DNA of 64,000 nt from Hymenobacter guriensis (GCF_015773195.1 NZ_JADWYK010000002.1:248001-312000); one strand, 5' to 3'. Numbered from the stretch's first letter, positions 17,411 to 26,400 are shown. Notes: generated from the letters alone by a model not told the origin. A program made the numbers and translations.

Positions 17411-18547
17411 TTAGCTCTGCCGCAGCAGCTCCGCCACGCGCAAAGAGGTATCCACGAACACCATGCGCGGGTTGGCGTTGCGCTCCACGTGATAATGGGC
17501 TTCGTTGAGCTGCCGGGTGAGCGGCTCGGCGTTGCGGGGCGTCACGAAGCGGCTGAAGCCCTGCACGAAGGGCTGCTCGGCGGCCGACAAATGCGGCACC
17601 AGCTGCGGGTCGAGGCCGAACAGTAGCACCTTGCGCAGCTCCGTGAGGGCGTAGTGTAGAAACTCCTTCTGGTTTTCGCGGCCCAGCTTCTGAAACTCGT
17701 CGCTCTTTTCCAGCATCTCGCTTACTTTGTTGCCATAGCAGGTGCGCATCCACTTCGCAAACAGCTCAAAATAATCGTGGTCGGTGGCGGCGGTGCTCTG
17801 CGTGGCGAGGGCACTGCCGATGTTGCCTTCAGCCATTTGAGCCAGCTGCCGGGCCTTCACCTCGGGCACCTGCCGCGCCTCGTGCAGCCACTGCGTCAGC
17901 TCTTCCTCCGTTAGCGGGCGCACTACCACGGGCTGCACCCGGCTGATAATGGTAGGCAGCAGCTGCTCGGGCGCGTTGCTCACCAGCAGAAAAACCGTGG
18001 CAGGTGGCGGCTCTTCCAGCAGCTTCAGCACGGCGTTGGCGGCGGCCGGGTGCATCAGTTCGGGCAGCCAGATGATGACGATTTTAAACTGCGCCTCAAA
18101 CGCTTTAAGCGACACCAGCCGCAGCAGCTGCAGACTTTCTTCCTTCGAGATGCTGCCCTGCTTGTTGTCGGCCCCGATATACTGCATCCAGTCGTTAAGG
18201 CCCTGATAGGGATTTTCCAGGACGAACGTACGCCACTCCGCCGCAAACTTGCTGCTCACGGCATCCTTGACTACAGCTTTGGTGGTAGTAACGGGCAGGA
18301 TGAAGTTGAGGTCGGGATGCACCAGCTTGTCGATTTTCTGGCAGCTGGGACACTGGCCGCAGGAATCAGCGGCCTCGGCAGGGCGGTTTTCGCAGTTCAG
18401 GAAGGCCGCATACGCCAGGGCCAGCGCCAGGGCCGCCGAGCCCTCGGCCCCGCGAAACAGCTGGGCGTGGGCCACGTGGCTTTGGCGTACGCTCTGCCGC
18501 AGCACCTGCTTTACGTTCTGTTGCCCCGGAATGTCAGAAAAGCGCAT
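17411..18547 (-). CDS. DNA polymerase III delta prime subunit (HolB-like)
   Basis: This 378-residue clamp-loader subunit begins FSDIPGQQNVKQVL and has the zinc-type cluster CGQCPSC near residue 63. The SAHLL-like region appears as MHPAAANAVLKLLEEPP, followed by SRVQPVVVRPL. The P-loop is degenerate (RGAEGSAAL in place of GPxGxGKT), as expected for delta prime, which does not hydrolyse ATP. It would take part in loading the beta clamp. The product could also be named an AAA-type ATPase domain protein; delta prime is the most specific call. Confidence 0.87.
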   Translation of the reverse strand: MRFSDIPGQQNVKQVLRQSVRQSHVAHAQLFRGAEGSAALALALAYAAFLNCENRPAEAADSCGQCPSCQKIDKLVHPDLNFILPVTTTKAVVKDAVSSKFAAEWRTFVLENPYQGLNDWMQYIGADNKQGSISKEESLQLLRLVSLKAFEAQFKIVIIWLPELMHPAAANAVLKLLEEPPPATVFLLVSNAPEQLLPTIISRVQPVVVRPLTEEELTQWLHEARQVPEVKARQLAQMAEGNIGSALATQSTAATDHDYFELFAKWMRTCYGNKVSEMLEKSDEFQKLGRENQKEFLHYALTELRKVLLFGLDPQLVPHLSAAEQPFVQGFSRFVTPRNAEPLTRQLNEAHYHVERNANPRMVFVDTSLRVAELLRQS

Positions 18548-18600
18548 TTCAAGCCGAGTATACTTCCCAATGAATCAATAAATACAGCATTGCTTAACAG

Positions 18601-18987
18601 TTATTTTTCCTCAGAAGAATCAAAAAATTCATCATGGAGAAAATCATAATGTCCTCTTCCTTCTTCTTCATCCACAAGCATCACGCCCGTCCAGCCGGTT
18701 GAAGAATTTGGATCAGATACACCATCAATCAGGCAGAATAAGTCAAATATCACCCCGGCAGCATTGGAAACAAATACTTTTTGCAGGGCAGATGTTAATG
18801 TCTGATCAACCTTCAGTTTTTTTAATGCAATAATCTCTTCTCTGGTTAAACCACCATCTAAAGGATATTGAATTAGATCTTTAGCATCCGTTAATACTAT
18901 ATCTCTAGTGGTCTGTGCTGCATGAGTATCGATAATAGCACGCAATTCTTTTAATAGAATTCGCATGTTCTGTTCTGAGAGCTTCAT
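18601..18987 (-). CDS. AT-rich orphan gene, 128 residues
   Basis: This is a small acidic cytosolic protein with no signal peptide. Notable segments are GVIFDLFCLIDGVSDP near residues 78-93 and a very acidic C-terminus (DEEEGRGHYDFLHDEFFDSSEE). The gene is visibly much richer in A and T than holB and the GlmU-like gene on either side, and its codon use differs, which suggests recent acquisition. It lies between the two on the same strand. I do not recognise the family. Single acidic proteins like this can be immunity proteins, but nothing here proves that. Confidence 0.65.
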   Translation of the reverse strand: MKLSEQNMRILLKELRAIIDTHAAQTTRDIVLTDAKDLIQYPLDGGLTREEIIALKKLKVDQTLTSALQKVFVSNAAGVIFDLFCLIDGVSDPNSSTGWTGVMLVDEEEGRGHYDFLHDEFFDSSEEK

Positions 18988-19016
18988 GATTCCAGAAGGC
19001 TTTTTTGCAGAAGAAT

Positions 19017-20255
19017 CTACAGTTCCACGCTCCGCTCAGAAGCAGCCGGGCCCGTTCGTTCCCACACCCGGTCCTTCACCGTCAGTTCGTACACGTGGCG
19101 TAGTAGATCCTGCTCCGTCTGGTCGAACTCCAGCTGACGGCGGGCCATAACGCGCTCCGCCACTTCGGCCGCTTTTGGCAGCTTAAAGGTTTCGAAGCCT
19201 GCGGCCCCACCCCAGCTGAAGCTCGGGATGAACGTGCGCGGAAAGCCCGCGCCGAAGATGTTGGCCGCCACGCCTACCACCGTGCCGGTGTTGAACATGG
19301 TGTTGATGCTGCACTTGCTATGGTCGCCCATCATCAGCCCGCAGAACTGCTGGCCGGTATTTACGAAGCGCCCCTCGGCGTGGCTCCATACTTTGACGGG
19401 CGCGTAGTTGTTTTTCAGGTTGGAGGTATTGGTGTCGGCGCCCAGGTTGCACCACTCCCCTACCACGGAGTTGCCGAGGTAGCCTTCGTGGCCCTTGTTG
19501 GAATAGCCCAGCACGATGCTGTTAGCCACTTCGCCGCCTATCTTACAGAACGGCCCCACCGTGTTGTCGCCGCGCATTTTGGCCCCGGCGTTGATGTGGC
19601 TGCCCTCGCACAGGGCCATAGGTCCGCTGATGATGGCGCCCTCATGCACCTGAGAATCCTTGCCGAGGTAAATGGGGCCTCGCTCGGCATTGAGGATGGC
19701 CGCCCGGATTTTCACGCCCGGCTCAATGAAGATATTTTCCGGGGCATACACGATGGTATGCACGTCGCCCACCGGTTCCGACTGCCGTCCTTTGGTCAAC
19801 AGCTCAAAGTCCCGGCGGATTTCCACTCCGTTGCGCAGGAACAGGTGCCAGGGCTGCCGAATGACCGTCACCGGCTCGGCTACCTCGCGGGTGCGCTGGA
19901 AACCATCCTGAATCAGCTCGGCCACCTGCGTAGTATCGGACAGATGCGCAGCGACCAACAGTTCGTCGCAAAACAGGGCCTCGCCGGGCTGCAGGGCCTG
20001 CACCTGCTGGGTGAGCACCTCATCGGGGCACACGGCGCCGTTGATGACCAGGGCCGGGCCCTGGGTGTTGCCGGCCGGAAACTTGGCCTGCAGGTAGGGC
20101 TCCGTGAGGTAGCCTACCGAGGCGGCACCCAGCCGGTGCTGCCACTTTTCGGCCAGCGTGAGGATACCGCAGCGCAGCGCCGCCACCGGGCGCGTGAAGG
20201 TAAACGGAAGCAGATGCGGCCGGATGGCCGGGTCGTCAAAAAGCAGAACGTGCAT
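19017..20255 (-). CDS. GlmU-family putative sugar nucleotidyltransferase
   Basis: This 412-residue protein has a nucleotidyltransferase-like N-terminal part (RPHLLPFTFTRPVAALRCGI, a typical opening of this Bacteroidota family). A long left-handed beta-helix part follows, with hexapeptide repeats from about residue 165 to 330 (IFIEPGVKIRAAIL, SQVHEGAIISGP, NSIVLGYSNKGHEGYLG). It resembles GlmU, which makes UDP-GlcNAc, but lacks the classic GlmU N-terminal loop, so the substrate is uncertain. It lies downstream of rpmE2 with a terminator between them. Confidence 0.82.
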   Translation of the reverse strand: MHVLLFDDPAIRPHLLPFTFTRPVAALRCGILTLAEKWQHRLGAASVGYLTEPYLQAKFPAGNTQGPALVINGAVCPDEVLTQQVQALQPGEALFCDELLVAAHLSDTTQVAELIQDGFQRTREVAEPVTVIRQPWHLFLRNGVEIRRDFELLTKGRQSEPVGDVHTIVYAPENIFIEPGVKIRAAILNAERGPIYLGKDSQVHEGAIISGPMALCEGSHINAGAKMRGDNTVGPFCKIGGEVANSIVLGYSNKGHEGYLGNSVVGEWCNLGADTNTSNLKNNYAPVKVWSHAEGRFVNTGQQFCGLMMGDHSKCSINTMFNTGTVVGVAANIFGAGFPRTFIPSFSWGGAAGFETFKLPKAAEVAERVMARRQLEFDQTEQDLLRHVYELTVKDRVWERTGPAASERSVEL

Positions 20256-20340
20256 TGGGGAAGGCGTTTAGCTGTGGGCCGGCAGCCAACAGCAACACAA
20301 AGGCAAGGGGAATGAGTGGGGACTCGGGGTCAAATTTGGC

Positions 20341-20374
20341 AAATAAAAAACTCCCCCCGGCTGTCGGAGGGAGT
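20341..20374 (-). terminator. terminator after the L31 gene
   Basis: On the minus strand a 10-bp stem (20350-20359 with 20365-20374, one mismatch) is followed by TTTTTATTT. It separates rpmE2 from the GlmU-like gene. Confidence 0.75.
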
Positions 20375-20425
20375 CTGTTATCAAACCAAGAGCCCGCGGC
20401 CAATGGCCGACGGCTCCATAAAGGC

Positions 20426-20671
20426 TTACTTCTTCTGGTAGCGGTTGCGGAATTTCTCCACGCGGCCGGCGGTGTCGATAAACACGTTTTTGCCGGTGTA
20501 GAAGGGGTGCGAGGCCGAGCTAACTTCCACCTTGATAACGGGGTAGGTTTTGCCGTCTTCCATCGTGATAGTCTCGTTCGAACCCATCGTCGAACGGGTG
20601 ATGAATTTGAAGTCGCTCGAAGTGTCCTGAAACACCACTTCGCGATACTGGGGGTGGATGTCTTTTTTCAT
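20426..20671 (-). CDS. rpmE2: 50S ribosomal protein L31 type B
   Basis: This 81-residue protein begins [16 protein letters not shown] and contains [24 protein letters not shown], the hallmark of type B L31. It has no Cys, so it is the zinc-free form, often used when zinc is scarce. The ATG at 20671 gives the standard N-terminus. A good promoter lies upstream at 20726-20755. Confidence 0.95.
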   Translation of the reverse strand: MKKDIHPQYREVVFQDTSSDFKFITRSTMGSNETITMEDGKTYPVIKVEVSSASHPFYTGKNVFIDTAGRVEKFRNRYQKK

Positions 20672-20725
20672 GGTCGGGGTTCCCGTTAAAACCTTGTCTG
20701 CCTGCCGATTTTGCGGAAGGGAGTG

Positions 20726-20755
20726 CAAAGGTACAGTGTAACGGCATAATTCAAA
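20726..20755 (-). promoter_or_regulatory. promoter of rpmE2
   Basis: The minus strand carries TTTG (20752-20755), an 18-base spacer and TACCTTTG (20726-20733). This is one of the best matches in the window to the Bacteroidota -33/-7 promoter. Confidence 0.7.
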
Positions 20756-20796
20756 AGACTTTGCCGGCTTTTTCCGGTTTTAACGTATTCTTAACC

Positions 20797-20824
20797 TTGC
20801 CTCAGCGAAAGCCGTCTATATTTG
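20797..20824 (+). promoter_or_regulatory. promoter of the small exported protein gene
   Basis: TTG (20797-20799), a 17-base spacer and TATATTTG (20817-20824) fit the Bacteroidota promoter. It diverges from the rpmE2 promoter. Confidence 0.6.
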
Positions 20825-20877
20825 AGGCTGCCTGTTGGCCAACTGCGTGGGCGGTTATGTCTGTTTATCTCAACCGT

Positions 20878-21102
20878 ATGCCGCTTAAAAAGACCGTTTT
20901 CTGCACCCTAGCCCTGTTGATCTGCAGTCCGCTGCTATGGTCGCAGCCGGTGGGCGGCAACGGCCCGGCCTGGCGGGGCACTGCCGCGGCCTCGCCGGTG
21001 GTGCAGATGTTGCAGCCCAGCCTAGTAGCGGGCGAGGTTCCCGCAACACCGCTGACGGCCGTGCAGCATTCCTGGCAAAGCGTAAAAACGATGTTCCGCT
21101 AA
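20878..21102 (+). CDS. small exported protein, unknown
   Basis: This 74-residue protein has a signal peptide (basic PLKK, then a hydrophobic stretch, cleavage near LLWSQ). Only about 50 mature residues remain, rich in Ala, Pro and Val. A start at 20857 would add seven residues. It is framed by a good promoter and a terminator, which supports a real gene. No family is recognised. Confidence 0.55.
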   Translation: MPLKKTVFCTLALLICSPLLWSQPVGGNGPAWRGTAAASPVVQMLQPSLVAGEVPATPLTAVQHSWQSVKTMFR

Positions 21103-21131
21103 GCTGATTTCTGTCTTTATGATTCTTCTAC

Positions 21132-21154
21132 AACCGGCTTTCGCCGGTTTTTTT
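21132..21154 (+). terminator. terminator after the small exported protein gene
   Basis: A 7-bp stem (AACCGGC with GCCGGTT) and a 4-base loop are followed by seven T residues, 30 bases after the stop. Confidence 0.8.
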
Positions 21155-21204
21155 GTTGGTTTACCGCTGGCTTTTTTGCGTTTACTTTCAACCTGCTATC
21201 TGCC

Positions 21205-21795
21205 ATGCGCCTTTGCTTTGCTTCCAATAATGCCCATAAGCTCGATGAAATCCGGCCTTTGCTTCCGGCGGGTACCGAGCTACTGAGTCTGACCGACATC
21301 GGCTGCCGCGACGAGCTGCCCGAAACCCAGGATACCCTCGAAGGCAATGCCCGCCAAAAAGCCGAATACGTGTGGGAGCATTACGGCGTAGCCTGCTTTG
21401 CCGACGACACTGGCTTGGAAGTAACTGCGCTGGACGGCGCGCCGGGCGTGTACTCGGCCCGCTATGCCGGCCCCCAGCGCCTGGCCGCCGACAACGTGCA
21501 GAAGCTGCTGCAGGAGCTGCACGGCCACCCCGACCGCTCGGCCCGCTTCCGCACGGTGGTAGCCTTGGTAGGCCTCACGCCGGAGCCGCAGCTGTTTGCG
21601 GGCGAGGTAGTGGGCCATATCACCGAAACTCCGCAGGGCCAGGGCGGCTTTGGCTACGACCCGGTATTCCAGCCAGCTGAGGGCGACGGCCGAACCTTTG
21701 CGGAAATGGGGCTGAGCGAAAAAAATCAGATCAGCCACCGGGCCCGCGCCGTAGCCGGTCTGGTTCAGTGGCTCAGCGGGGAAATGGTGAAATAG
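21205..21795 (+). CDS. rdgB: non-canonical purine NTP pyrophosphatase (RdgB/HAM1)
   Basis: This 196-residue enzyme hydrolyses dITP, XTP and ITP to the monophosphates, keeping damaged purines out of DNA and RNA. Conserved blocks are FASNNAHKLDEI at the N-terminus, FADDTGLEV, GAPGVYSARYAG, GGFGYDPVF and the C-terminal SHRARA. Length is standard. Its stop codon lies inside the left arm of a 28-bp perfect inverted repeat. Confidence 0.95.
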   Translation: MRLCFASNNAHKLDEIRPLLPAGTELLSLTDIGCRDELPETQDTLEGNARQKAEYVWEHYGVACFADDTGLEVTALDGAPGVYSARYAGPQRLAADNVQKLLQELHGHPDRSARFRTVVALVGLTPEPQLFAGEVVGHITETPQGQGGFGYDPVFQPAEGDGRTFAEMGLSEKNQISHRARAVAGLVQWLSGEMVK

Positions 21796-21886
21796 TGAGA
21801 TGGTGAGTTTGACCTTCTGATGGCGCCACTTGAGCAGATTGCGCAGCCAGAACAGCATACTCACCATCTCACTATTTCACCATTTC
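21781..21886. repeat. 28-bp perfect inverted repeat overlapping the rdgB stop
   Basis: The left arm (21781-21808) and right arm (21859-21886) are exact inverted copies around a 50-base loop. Each arm is itself internally repetitive, with ATGGTGA units alternating with ATAGTGA. The left arm contains the last five codons of rdgB including its TAG at 21793-21795. No T run follows, so it is not a standard terminator. Confidence 0.85.
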
Positions 21887-21909
21887 ACTATTAGTCCCCG
21901 CCGTTGTAT

Positions 21910-21917
21910 TACTTTTG
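21910..21917 (+). promoter_or_regulatory. TACTTTTG -7 box for udk
   Basis: TACTTTTG matches TAnnTTTG and lies 39 bases before the udk start and 23 bases after the inverted repeat. Confidence 0.55.
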
Positions 21918-21956
21918 CAGGGTTGGCCCCACTGCAACGGGCCGCACTCCCACCCC

Positions 21957-22583
21957 ATGCAAAAACCTTTTCTGGTCGGTATTACGGGCGGCAGCGCCTC
22001 CGGCAAAACCACTTTCCTGCGCCGCTTGCTGGCATCCTTGCCCGAGCAGGATGTCTGCCTGATTTCGCAGGACAACTACTACCACCCGCGCGAAACCCAG
22101 CAGGTCGACAGCAACGGCGTCACGAACTTTGATCTGCCCGGCAGCATCGACTCGGCCGCGTACGCCAATGATGTGCGGCGCATCAGCCAGGGCCTGGAGG
22201 TGCGGCGGCCGGAGTATACGTTCAACAACCCCAACGCCCCGGTCAAGGAGCTGGTGTTTAAGCCCGCGCCAATTGTAGTGGTAGAGGGCATTTTCGTATT
22301 CTATTTTGAAGAGGTAGCCCGGCTGCTGGACCTGAAAGTGTACATCGATGCCCGGGAACACGTGAAGGTGCTGCGCCGCATTGTGCGCGACCGGGACGAG
22401 CGGGGCTACGACCTGGAAGACGTGCTTTACCGCTACACCAACCACGTAGCGCCTACCTACGAAAAATATATCAAGCCCTTCAAGCAGGACGCCGACTTGA
22501 TTATTCCTAACAACCACCATTTCGACAAAGGACTGGAAGTGCTGGTGTCGTTTCTGAAAAGCAAGATACCGGCCAACGTATAG
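21957..22583 (+). CDS. udk: uridine kinase
   Basis: This 208-residue P-loop kinase phosphorylates uridine and cytidine in pyrimidine salvage. It has Walker A GGSASGKTT near residue 10, SQDNYY, NFDLPGSID and VVEGIFVF, followed by the RRIVRDRDERG block. All are typical of the Udk family. The ATG at 21957 is chosen because it gives the usual short lead to the P-loop. It is a single-gene unit with its own promoter and terminator. Confidence 0.93.
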   Translation: MQKPFLVGITGGSASGKTTFLRRLLASLPEQDVCLISQDNYYHPRETQQVDSNGVTNFDLPGSIDSAAYANDVRRISQGLEVRRPEYTFNNPNAPVKELVFKPAPIVVVEGIFVFYFEEVARLLDLKVYIDAREHVKVLRRIVRDRDERGYDLEDVLYRYTNHVAPTYEKYIKPFKQDADLIIPNNHHFDKGLEVLVSFLKSKIPANV

Positions 22584-22609
22584 GCCCGCACTGGCTGGTA
22601 CCGCTGCTA

Positions 22610-22654
22610 AAAACGAGCAATGCCGTTCCTGATTTGGGCGGCATTGCTCGTTTT
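22610..22654 (+). terminator. terminator after udk
   Basis: A 16-bp perfect stem (22610-22625 with 22639-22654) closes a 13-base loop and ends in TTTT. Confidence 0.9.
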
Positions 22655-22713
22655 CGGTGGCTATACCCAGCAAAAAGGCCGGAATTGCGCTTTCCCTGCC
22701 CGCTGGTTTTGGT

Positions 22714-22721
22714 TATATTTG
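22714..22721 (+). promoter_or_regulatory. TATATTTG -7 box
   Basis: TATATTTG matches TAnnTTTG and lies 16 bases before the start codon at 22738. Confidence 0.5.
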
Positions 22722-22737
22722 CACTTCGAATTTCGCA

Positions 22738-23115
22738 ATGACCCTGACCCTCAACCCGTTTCTTACTCGCTTACGGCTGATACTACTCCAACTCACCTTG
22801 CTGTGGGTGTTGGGGCTGAACCACCAGGCCGTGGCTATGTACCGGGTTGTGACTACAGCTCCCGGGCACGCTACCCGTGTAGGAGCCGCCCCGAAGGGAG
22901 CCGTTGTCAAGCAAAAAGTAACCCTGGAAGCTACGGCCCCGCTGGGCCTCTGGGTTTCGCCAGCTTCTGATGTGTGGCTGCCGCCGATGCGGCCGCTGCT
23001 GGACTGGCCTTTGGTGGCCCGGGCGGCCTCGGTAGGCACGCCCCGCCCCTGCGCTGTGCCCGATGCCTTCCGCACCCGGCTCCTGGCGACTTCGTTGTCG
23101 CCGCACGCTCCTTAG
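22738..23115 (+). CDS. hypothetical protein with N-terminal membrane or signal segment
   Basis: This 125-residue protein has one hydrophobic segment near residues 15-32 (LILLQLTLLWVLGL), either an uncleaved anchor or a signal peptide. The remainder is rich in Ala, Pro and Val, with a conserved-looking block GLWVSPASDVWLPP. A TATATTTG box just upstream supports transcription. I recognise no family and see no catalytic motif. Confidence 0.5.
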   Translation: MTLTLNPFLTRLRLILLQLTLLWVLGLNHQAVAMYRVVTTAPGHATRVGAAPKGAVVKQKVTLEATAPLGLWVSPASDVWLPPMRPLLDWPLVARAASVGTPRPCAVPDAFRTRLLATSLSPHAP

Positions 23116-23227
23116 CGGAGAATGACCCAGGAGGAATGAGAGGTGAAGAGTTGCTGCGCAGTTCTTTAGTCTTAGTAACTCATTCCCCTTCTTCATTCTT
23201 GCTTCTCCATTGCCATTTTCCTAGTAC

Positions 23228-26209
23228 ATGCGTAATAAAAACCTCATTATCACCCTCACGGTCATCGTTACCGCGTTGTGTGCCTACTTCCTCACGCTCA
23301 CGTTCATCTCCCGGGGCGTGCAGCAAAAGGCCGTCAACTACGCCACCCGCAGTGGCCGCGTCGACCAGAACCTACGCCAGCACTACCTCGACTCGGTATG
23401 GCGCGCCCCCGTATTCGGCCCCCTCACCTACCGCGACGTGCGGGAGAAAGAGCTCGGCCTGGGCCTTGACCTGAAAGGCGGCATGCACGTGACCCTGGAA
23501 ATTTCGCCAGTGGAGATTGTGCGGGCCATGGCCAACAACTCCAAGGACCCCAAGTTCGTGCAGGCCATGCAAAAGGCCCAGGAGCTGCAGAAAACCAACC
23601 CCACTACCCAGTTCACGGCCCTGTTTGCCCAGAGCTTCCGCGAAGTGGCCCCCGGCGACAAGCTGGCCCGCATCTTCGCCAACACCACCAACAAGAGCCG
23701 CGGCCTGACCTACAACTCGACTAACGAGCAGGTAATTGCTGCCATCGACAAGGAGGAGGAAGAAGCCATTGACCGCTCCTTCAACATCCTGCGCACCCGC
23801 GTCGACAAGTTTGGCGTGAACCAGCCCACTATCCAGCGCGTGAAAGGCACTGGCCGCATCCAGATTGAGCTGCCCGGCGTGGACAACCCCGAGCGGGTGC
23901 GCAAGCTGCTGCAGGGTCAGGCCAAGCTGGAGTTCTGGGAAGTGTGGCGCACCGACGAGTTTGCTCCCTATTTCAACCAGCTGAATGAAGTGCTGACGGC
24001 CCAGGAAGCCGCCGGCAAAGCGACCGGCACCGCCGCCGCTACCACCGATACTGCTGCCACGGCCACCGCCGCTGGCGACTCTACCTCCCTGGCCGCCCAA
24101 CTCGCCAAGAAGAAGGATGCGGCTAAAGCTGATTCCGCTAACCCTGCCCAAAGCAGCCAGTTGGCCCGTCTGTTCACCATGCCTGGTGGCCTGGGTGCCA
24201 ACCTGCGCGACACGGCCCGCGTGAATGCCCTGCTGCATAGCCCGGAAGTACGCGCCGTACTGCCTCCCAACCTGACGCTGCTGTGGGACGTGAAGCCCAC
24301 TACCATCGACGGCCAGGAATACCTGCAGCTGAACGCCATCCGCAAAACCCGCGAAGGCGTGGCCCCCATGGGTGGCGACGTGGTATCGGATGCCCGCCAG
24401 GACTACGACCAGGGCGGCCGCCCCGAGGTATCCATGCAGATGAACCCGGCCGGCGCCCGCAAGTGGCAGCGCCTCACGGCCAGCAACATTGGCCGCCAGG
24501 TAGCCATTGTGCTTGACGATTATGTGTACTCCGCGCCGGTGGTGCAGTCGGAAATTGCCGGCGGCAACTCCAGCATTTCGGGCAACTTCAGCATTGAAGA
24601 AGCGCAGGATCTGGCCAACGTACTGAAAGCTGGTAAGCTGCCCGCACCTACGCGCATCGTGGAAGAAGCCGTAGTTGGTCCTTCGCTCGGCCAGGAAGCC
24701 ATCAACCAAGGTCTGTACTCTACACTGGCTGGCCTGGTTATCATCATGATCTTCATGGCCGTGTACTACGGTCGTGCCGGTCTGGTAGCCGATGCCTCGC
24801 TGCTTTTCAACATGTTCCTGGTAATGGGCGTACTGGCGCAGTTTGGCACGGCCCTCACGCTGCCCGGTATTGCTGGTCTGCTGCTGGTTATTGCCGCCTC
24901 GGTGGATGCCAACGTGCTGATCTTCGAGCGGATCCGGGAAGAGTTGAACCACGGTCTGCAGCTTAAGGATGCCATCAACAAAGGCTACTCGCGCGCTTTC
25001 TCGGCCATTTTCGACTCCAACGTTACCACGCTCATTATTGCCATCATCCTGGGCTTCTTCGGTACGGGCCCGGTGCAGAACTTCGCCATCACGCTGGGCA
25101 TCGGGGTGTTTACCTCCTTCCTGTCGGCGGTGTACGTATCGCGCCTGATCATCGAGTTCCTGACCAAAGACAAGGAAAACAGCAAGATTCAGTTCTCCAC
25201 GGCGCTGTCGCGCAACCTGTTCCAGAACCTGAACTTCGACATCGTGGGCAAGCGCAAGCTGGCTTACATCGGCTCCACTATTTTCATCGTCATTGGCTTT
25301 GTGCTGATGGCCGTGCAGGGTGGCCCCAACCTGGGCGTTGACTTCCGCGGCGGCCGCTCCTACGTGGTCGACTTCAGCAAGAACGTGGCCGCCGACGAAG
25401 TACGCACGGCCCTACTCGAAAACTTTAGCGGTGCAGGTACGGAAGTAAAAACCTACGGCGCCAACAACCGCCTGCGCATCACCACCGGCTACCTGGCCGA
25501 TGACGAAAGCCTGGTAGCTGACCAGAAAGTACGCACCGCCCTCGACCAGGGTCTGCAAAAGTTCAGCGCGGCCACGCCGGAAGTAAAGAGCACCTCCAAA
25601 GTAGGTGCTACCATTGCCGACGATATCAAGAAAACCTCGGTGCTGAGCCTGGGCCTGACGCTGCTGGGCATCTTCGTATACGTGCTGCTGCGCTTCGAGA
25701 AGTGGCAGTACTCGATGGCCGCCGTAATTGCCCTGTTCCACGATGCGCTGCTGGTTATTGCCGCCTACCCCATTGCCCGTCTGTTCGGCCTGAACTACGA
25801 AATGGACCAGATCTTCGTGGCGGCCGTGCTCACCATCATTGGCTTCTCCATGAACGATACGGTGGTTATCTACGACCGAATCCGGGAATACCTGCGCGAA
25901 AACAAGCACCTCACCTTCGCCCAGGTAGCCAACCCGGCCCTGAACAGCACGTTCTCCCGCACCATGATTACGTTTACCACAGTGTTCCTGGTAGTGGCGG
26001 TGCTGTTCTTCTTCGGCGGCGAAACCCTGCGTTCCTTCTCCTTCGCCATGATGATTGGCATGGTGTTTGGCACGTACTCGTCGCTGTTCATTGCTACGCC
26101 CATCATCCTGGATACCTACGGCCGCAAGGAGGCCCGTGAGCGGGGCGTGGACCATACTACTACCATCACCGATACCGATGCTCCCAAGCTGAACACGACG
26201 CACGCGTAA
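23228..26209 (+). CDS. secDF: protein translocase SecDF fusion
   Basis: This 993-residue protein fuses SecD and SecF, as is usual in Bacteroidota. The SecD part has one N-terminal helix, the LGLDLKGGMHVTLE motif near residue 80, a large periplasmic region and five helices around residues 495-640 with SVDANVLIFERIREE. The SecF part starts near residue 680 with its own first helix, has GVDFRGGRSYVVDF, and ends with helices containing GFSMNDTVVIYDRIRE. The complex uses the proton gradient to pull exported proteins through SecYEG. An Ala/Thr-rich, apparently disordered insert lies at about residues 255-310. It is monocistronic with a terminator. Confidence 0.96.
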   Translation: MRNKNLIITLTVIVTALCAYFLTLTFISRGVQQKAVNYATRSGRVDQNLRQHYLDSVWRAPVFGPLTYRDVREKELGLGLDLKGGMHVTLEISPVEIVRAMANNSKDPKFVQAMQKAQELQKTNPTTQFTALFAQSFREVAPGDKLARIFANTTNKSRGLTYNSTNEQVIAAIDKEEEEAIDRSFNILRTRVDKFGVNQPTIQRVKGTGRIQIELPGVDNPERVRKLLQGQAKLEFWEVWRTDEFAPYFNQLNEVLTAQEAAGKATGTAAATTDTAATATAAGDSTSLAAQLAKKKDAAKADSANPAQSSQLARLFTMPGGLGANLRDTARVNALLHSPEVRAVLPPNLTLLWDVKPTTIDGQEYLQLNAIRKTREGVAPMGGDVVSDARQDYDQGGRPEVSMQMNPAGARKWQRLTASNIGRQVAIVLDDYVYSAPVVQSEIAGGNSSISGNFSIEEAQDLANVLKAGKLPAPTRIVEEAVVGPSLGQEAINQGLYSTLAGLVIIMIFMAVYYGRAGLVADASLLFNMFLVMGVLAQFGTALTLPGIAGLLLVIAASVDANVLIFERIREELNHGLQLKDAINKGYSRAFSAIFDSNVTTLIIAIILGFFGTGPVQNFAITLGIGVFTSFLSAVYVSRLIIEFLTKDKENSKIQFSTALSRNLFQNLNFDIVGKRKLAYIGSTIFIVIGFVLMAVQGGPNLGVDFRGGRSYVVDFSKNVAADEVRTALLENFSGAGTEVKTYGANNRLRITTGYLADDESLVADQKVRTALDQGLQKFSAATPEVKSTSKVGATIADDIKKTSVLSLGLTLLGIFVYVLLRFEKWQYSMAAVIALFHDALLVIAAYPIARLFGLNYEMDQIFVAAVLTIIGFSMNDTVVIYDRIREYLRENKHLTFAQVANPALNSTFSRTMITFTTVFLVVAVLFFFGGETLRSFSFAMMIGMVFGTYSSLFIATPIILDTYGRKEARERGVDHTTTITDTDAPKLNTTHA

Positions 26210-26231
26210 GCGGCCCTCAGCGCTTATCGTC

Positions 26232-26263
26232 AAAGCCCCGGCTACCTGGCCGGGGCTTTTTCT
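26232..26263 (+). terminator. terminator after secDF
   Basis: AAAGCCCCGG pairs with CCGGGGCTTT around an 8-base loop, followed by further T residues, 22 bases after the stop. Confidence 0.85.
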
Positions 26264-26400
26264 GTGTCTTTGCACAAACGCTGCATGTATTTCTGGCGCT
26301 TTATCAGCCTCTTAGCTAATTTAAGCATCTTTTTTATGGGCGTAAGGCAACCCGGCTCTACCCCACCGCCGAGTAGGCTATACACAACAACCCTGCGCCC

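Noticed and set aside
17411-18547. Lack of a P-loop in the HolB-like protein, considered as a sign of a broken gene
   Set aside because: The delta prime subunit naturally has a degenerate nucleotide-binding motif, and the rest of the frame is intact.
23116-23227. AT-rich segment before secDF with partial inverted similarity (GGAATGAG with CTCATTCC)
   Set aside because: Only an 8-bp match is seen and the rest does not pair, so it is not listed as a repeat element. It could be a degenerate copy of an interspersed repeat.
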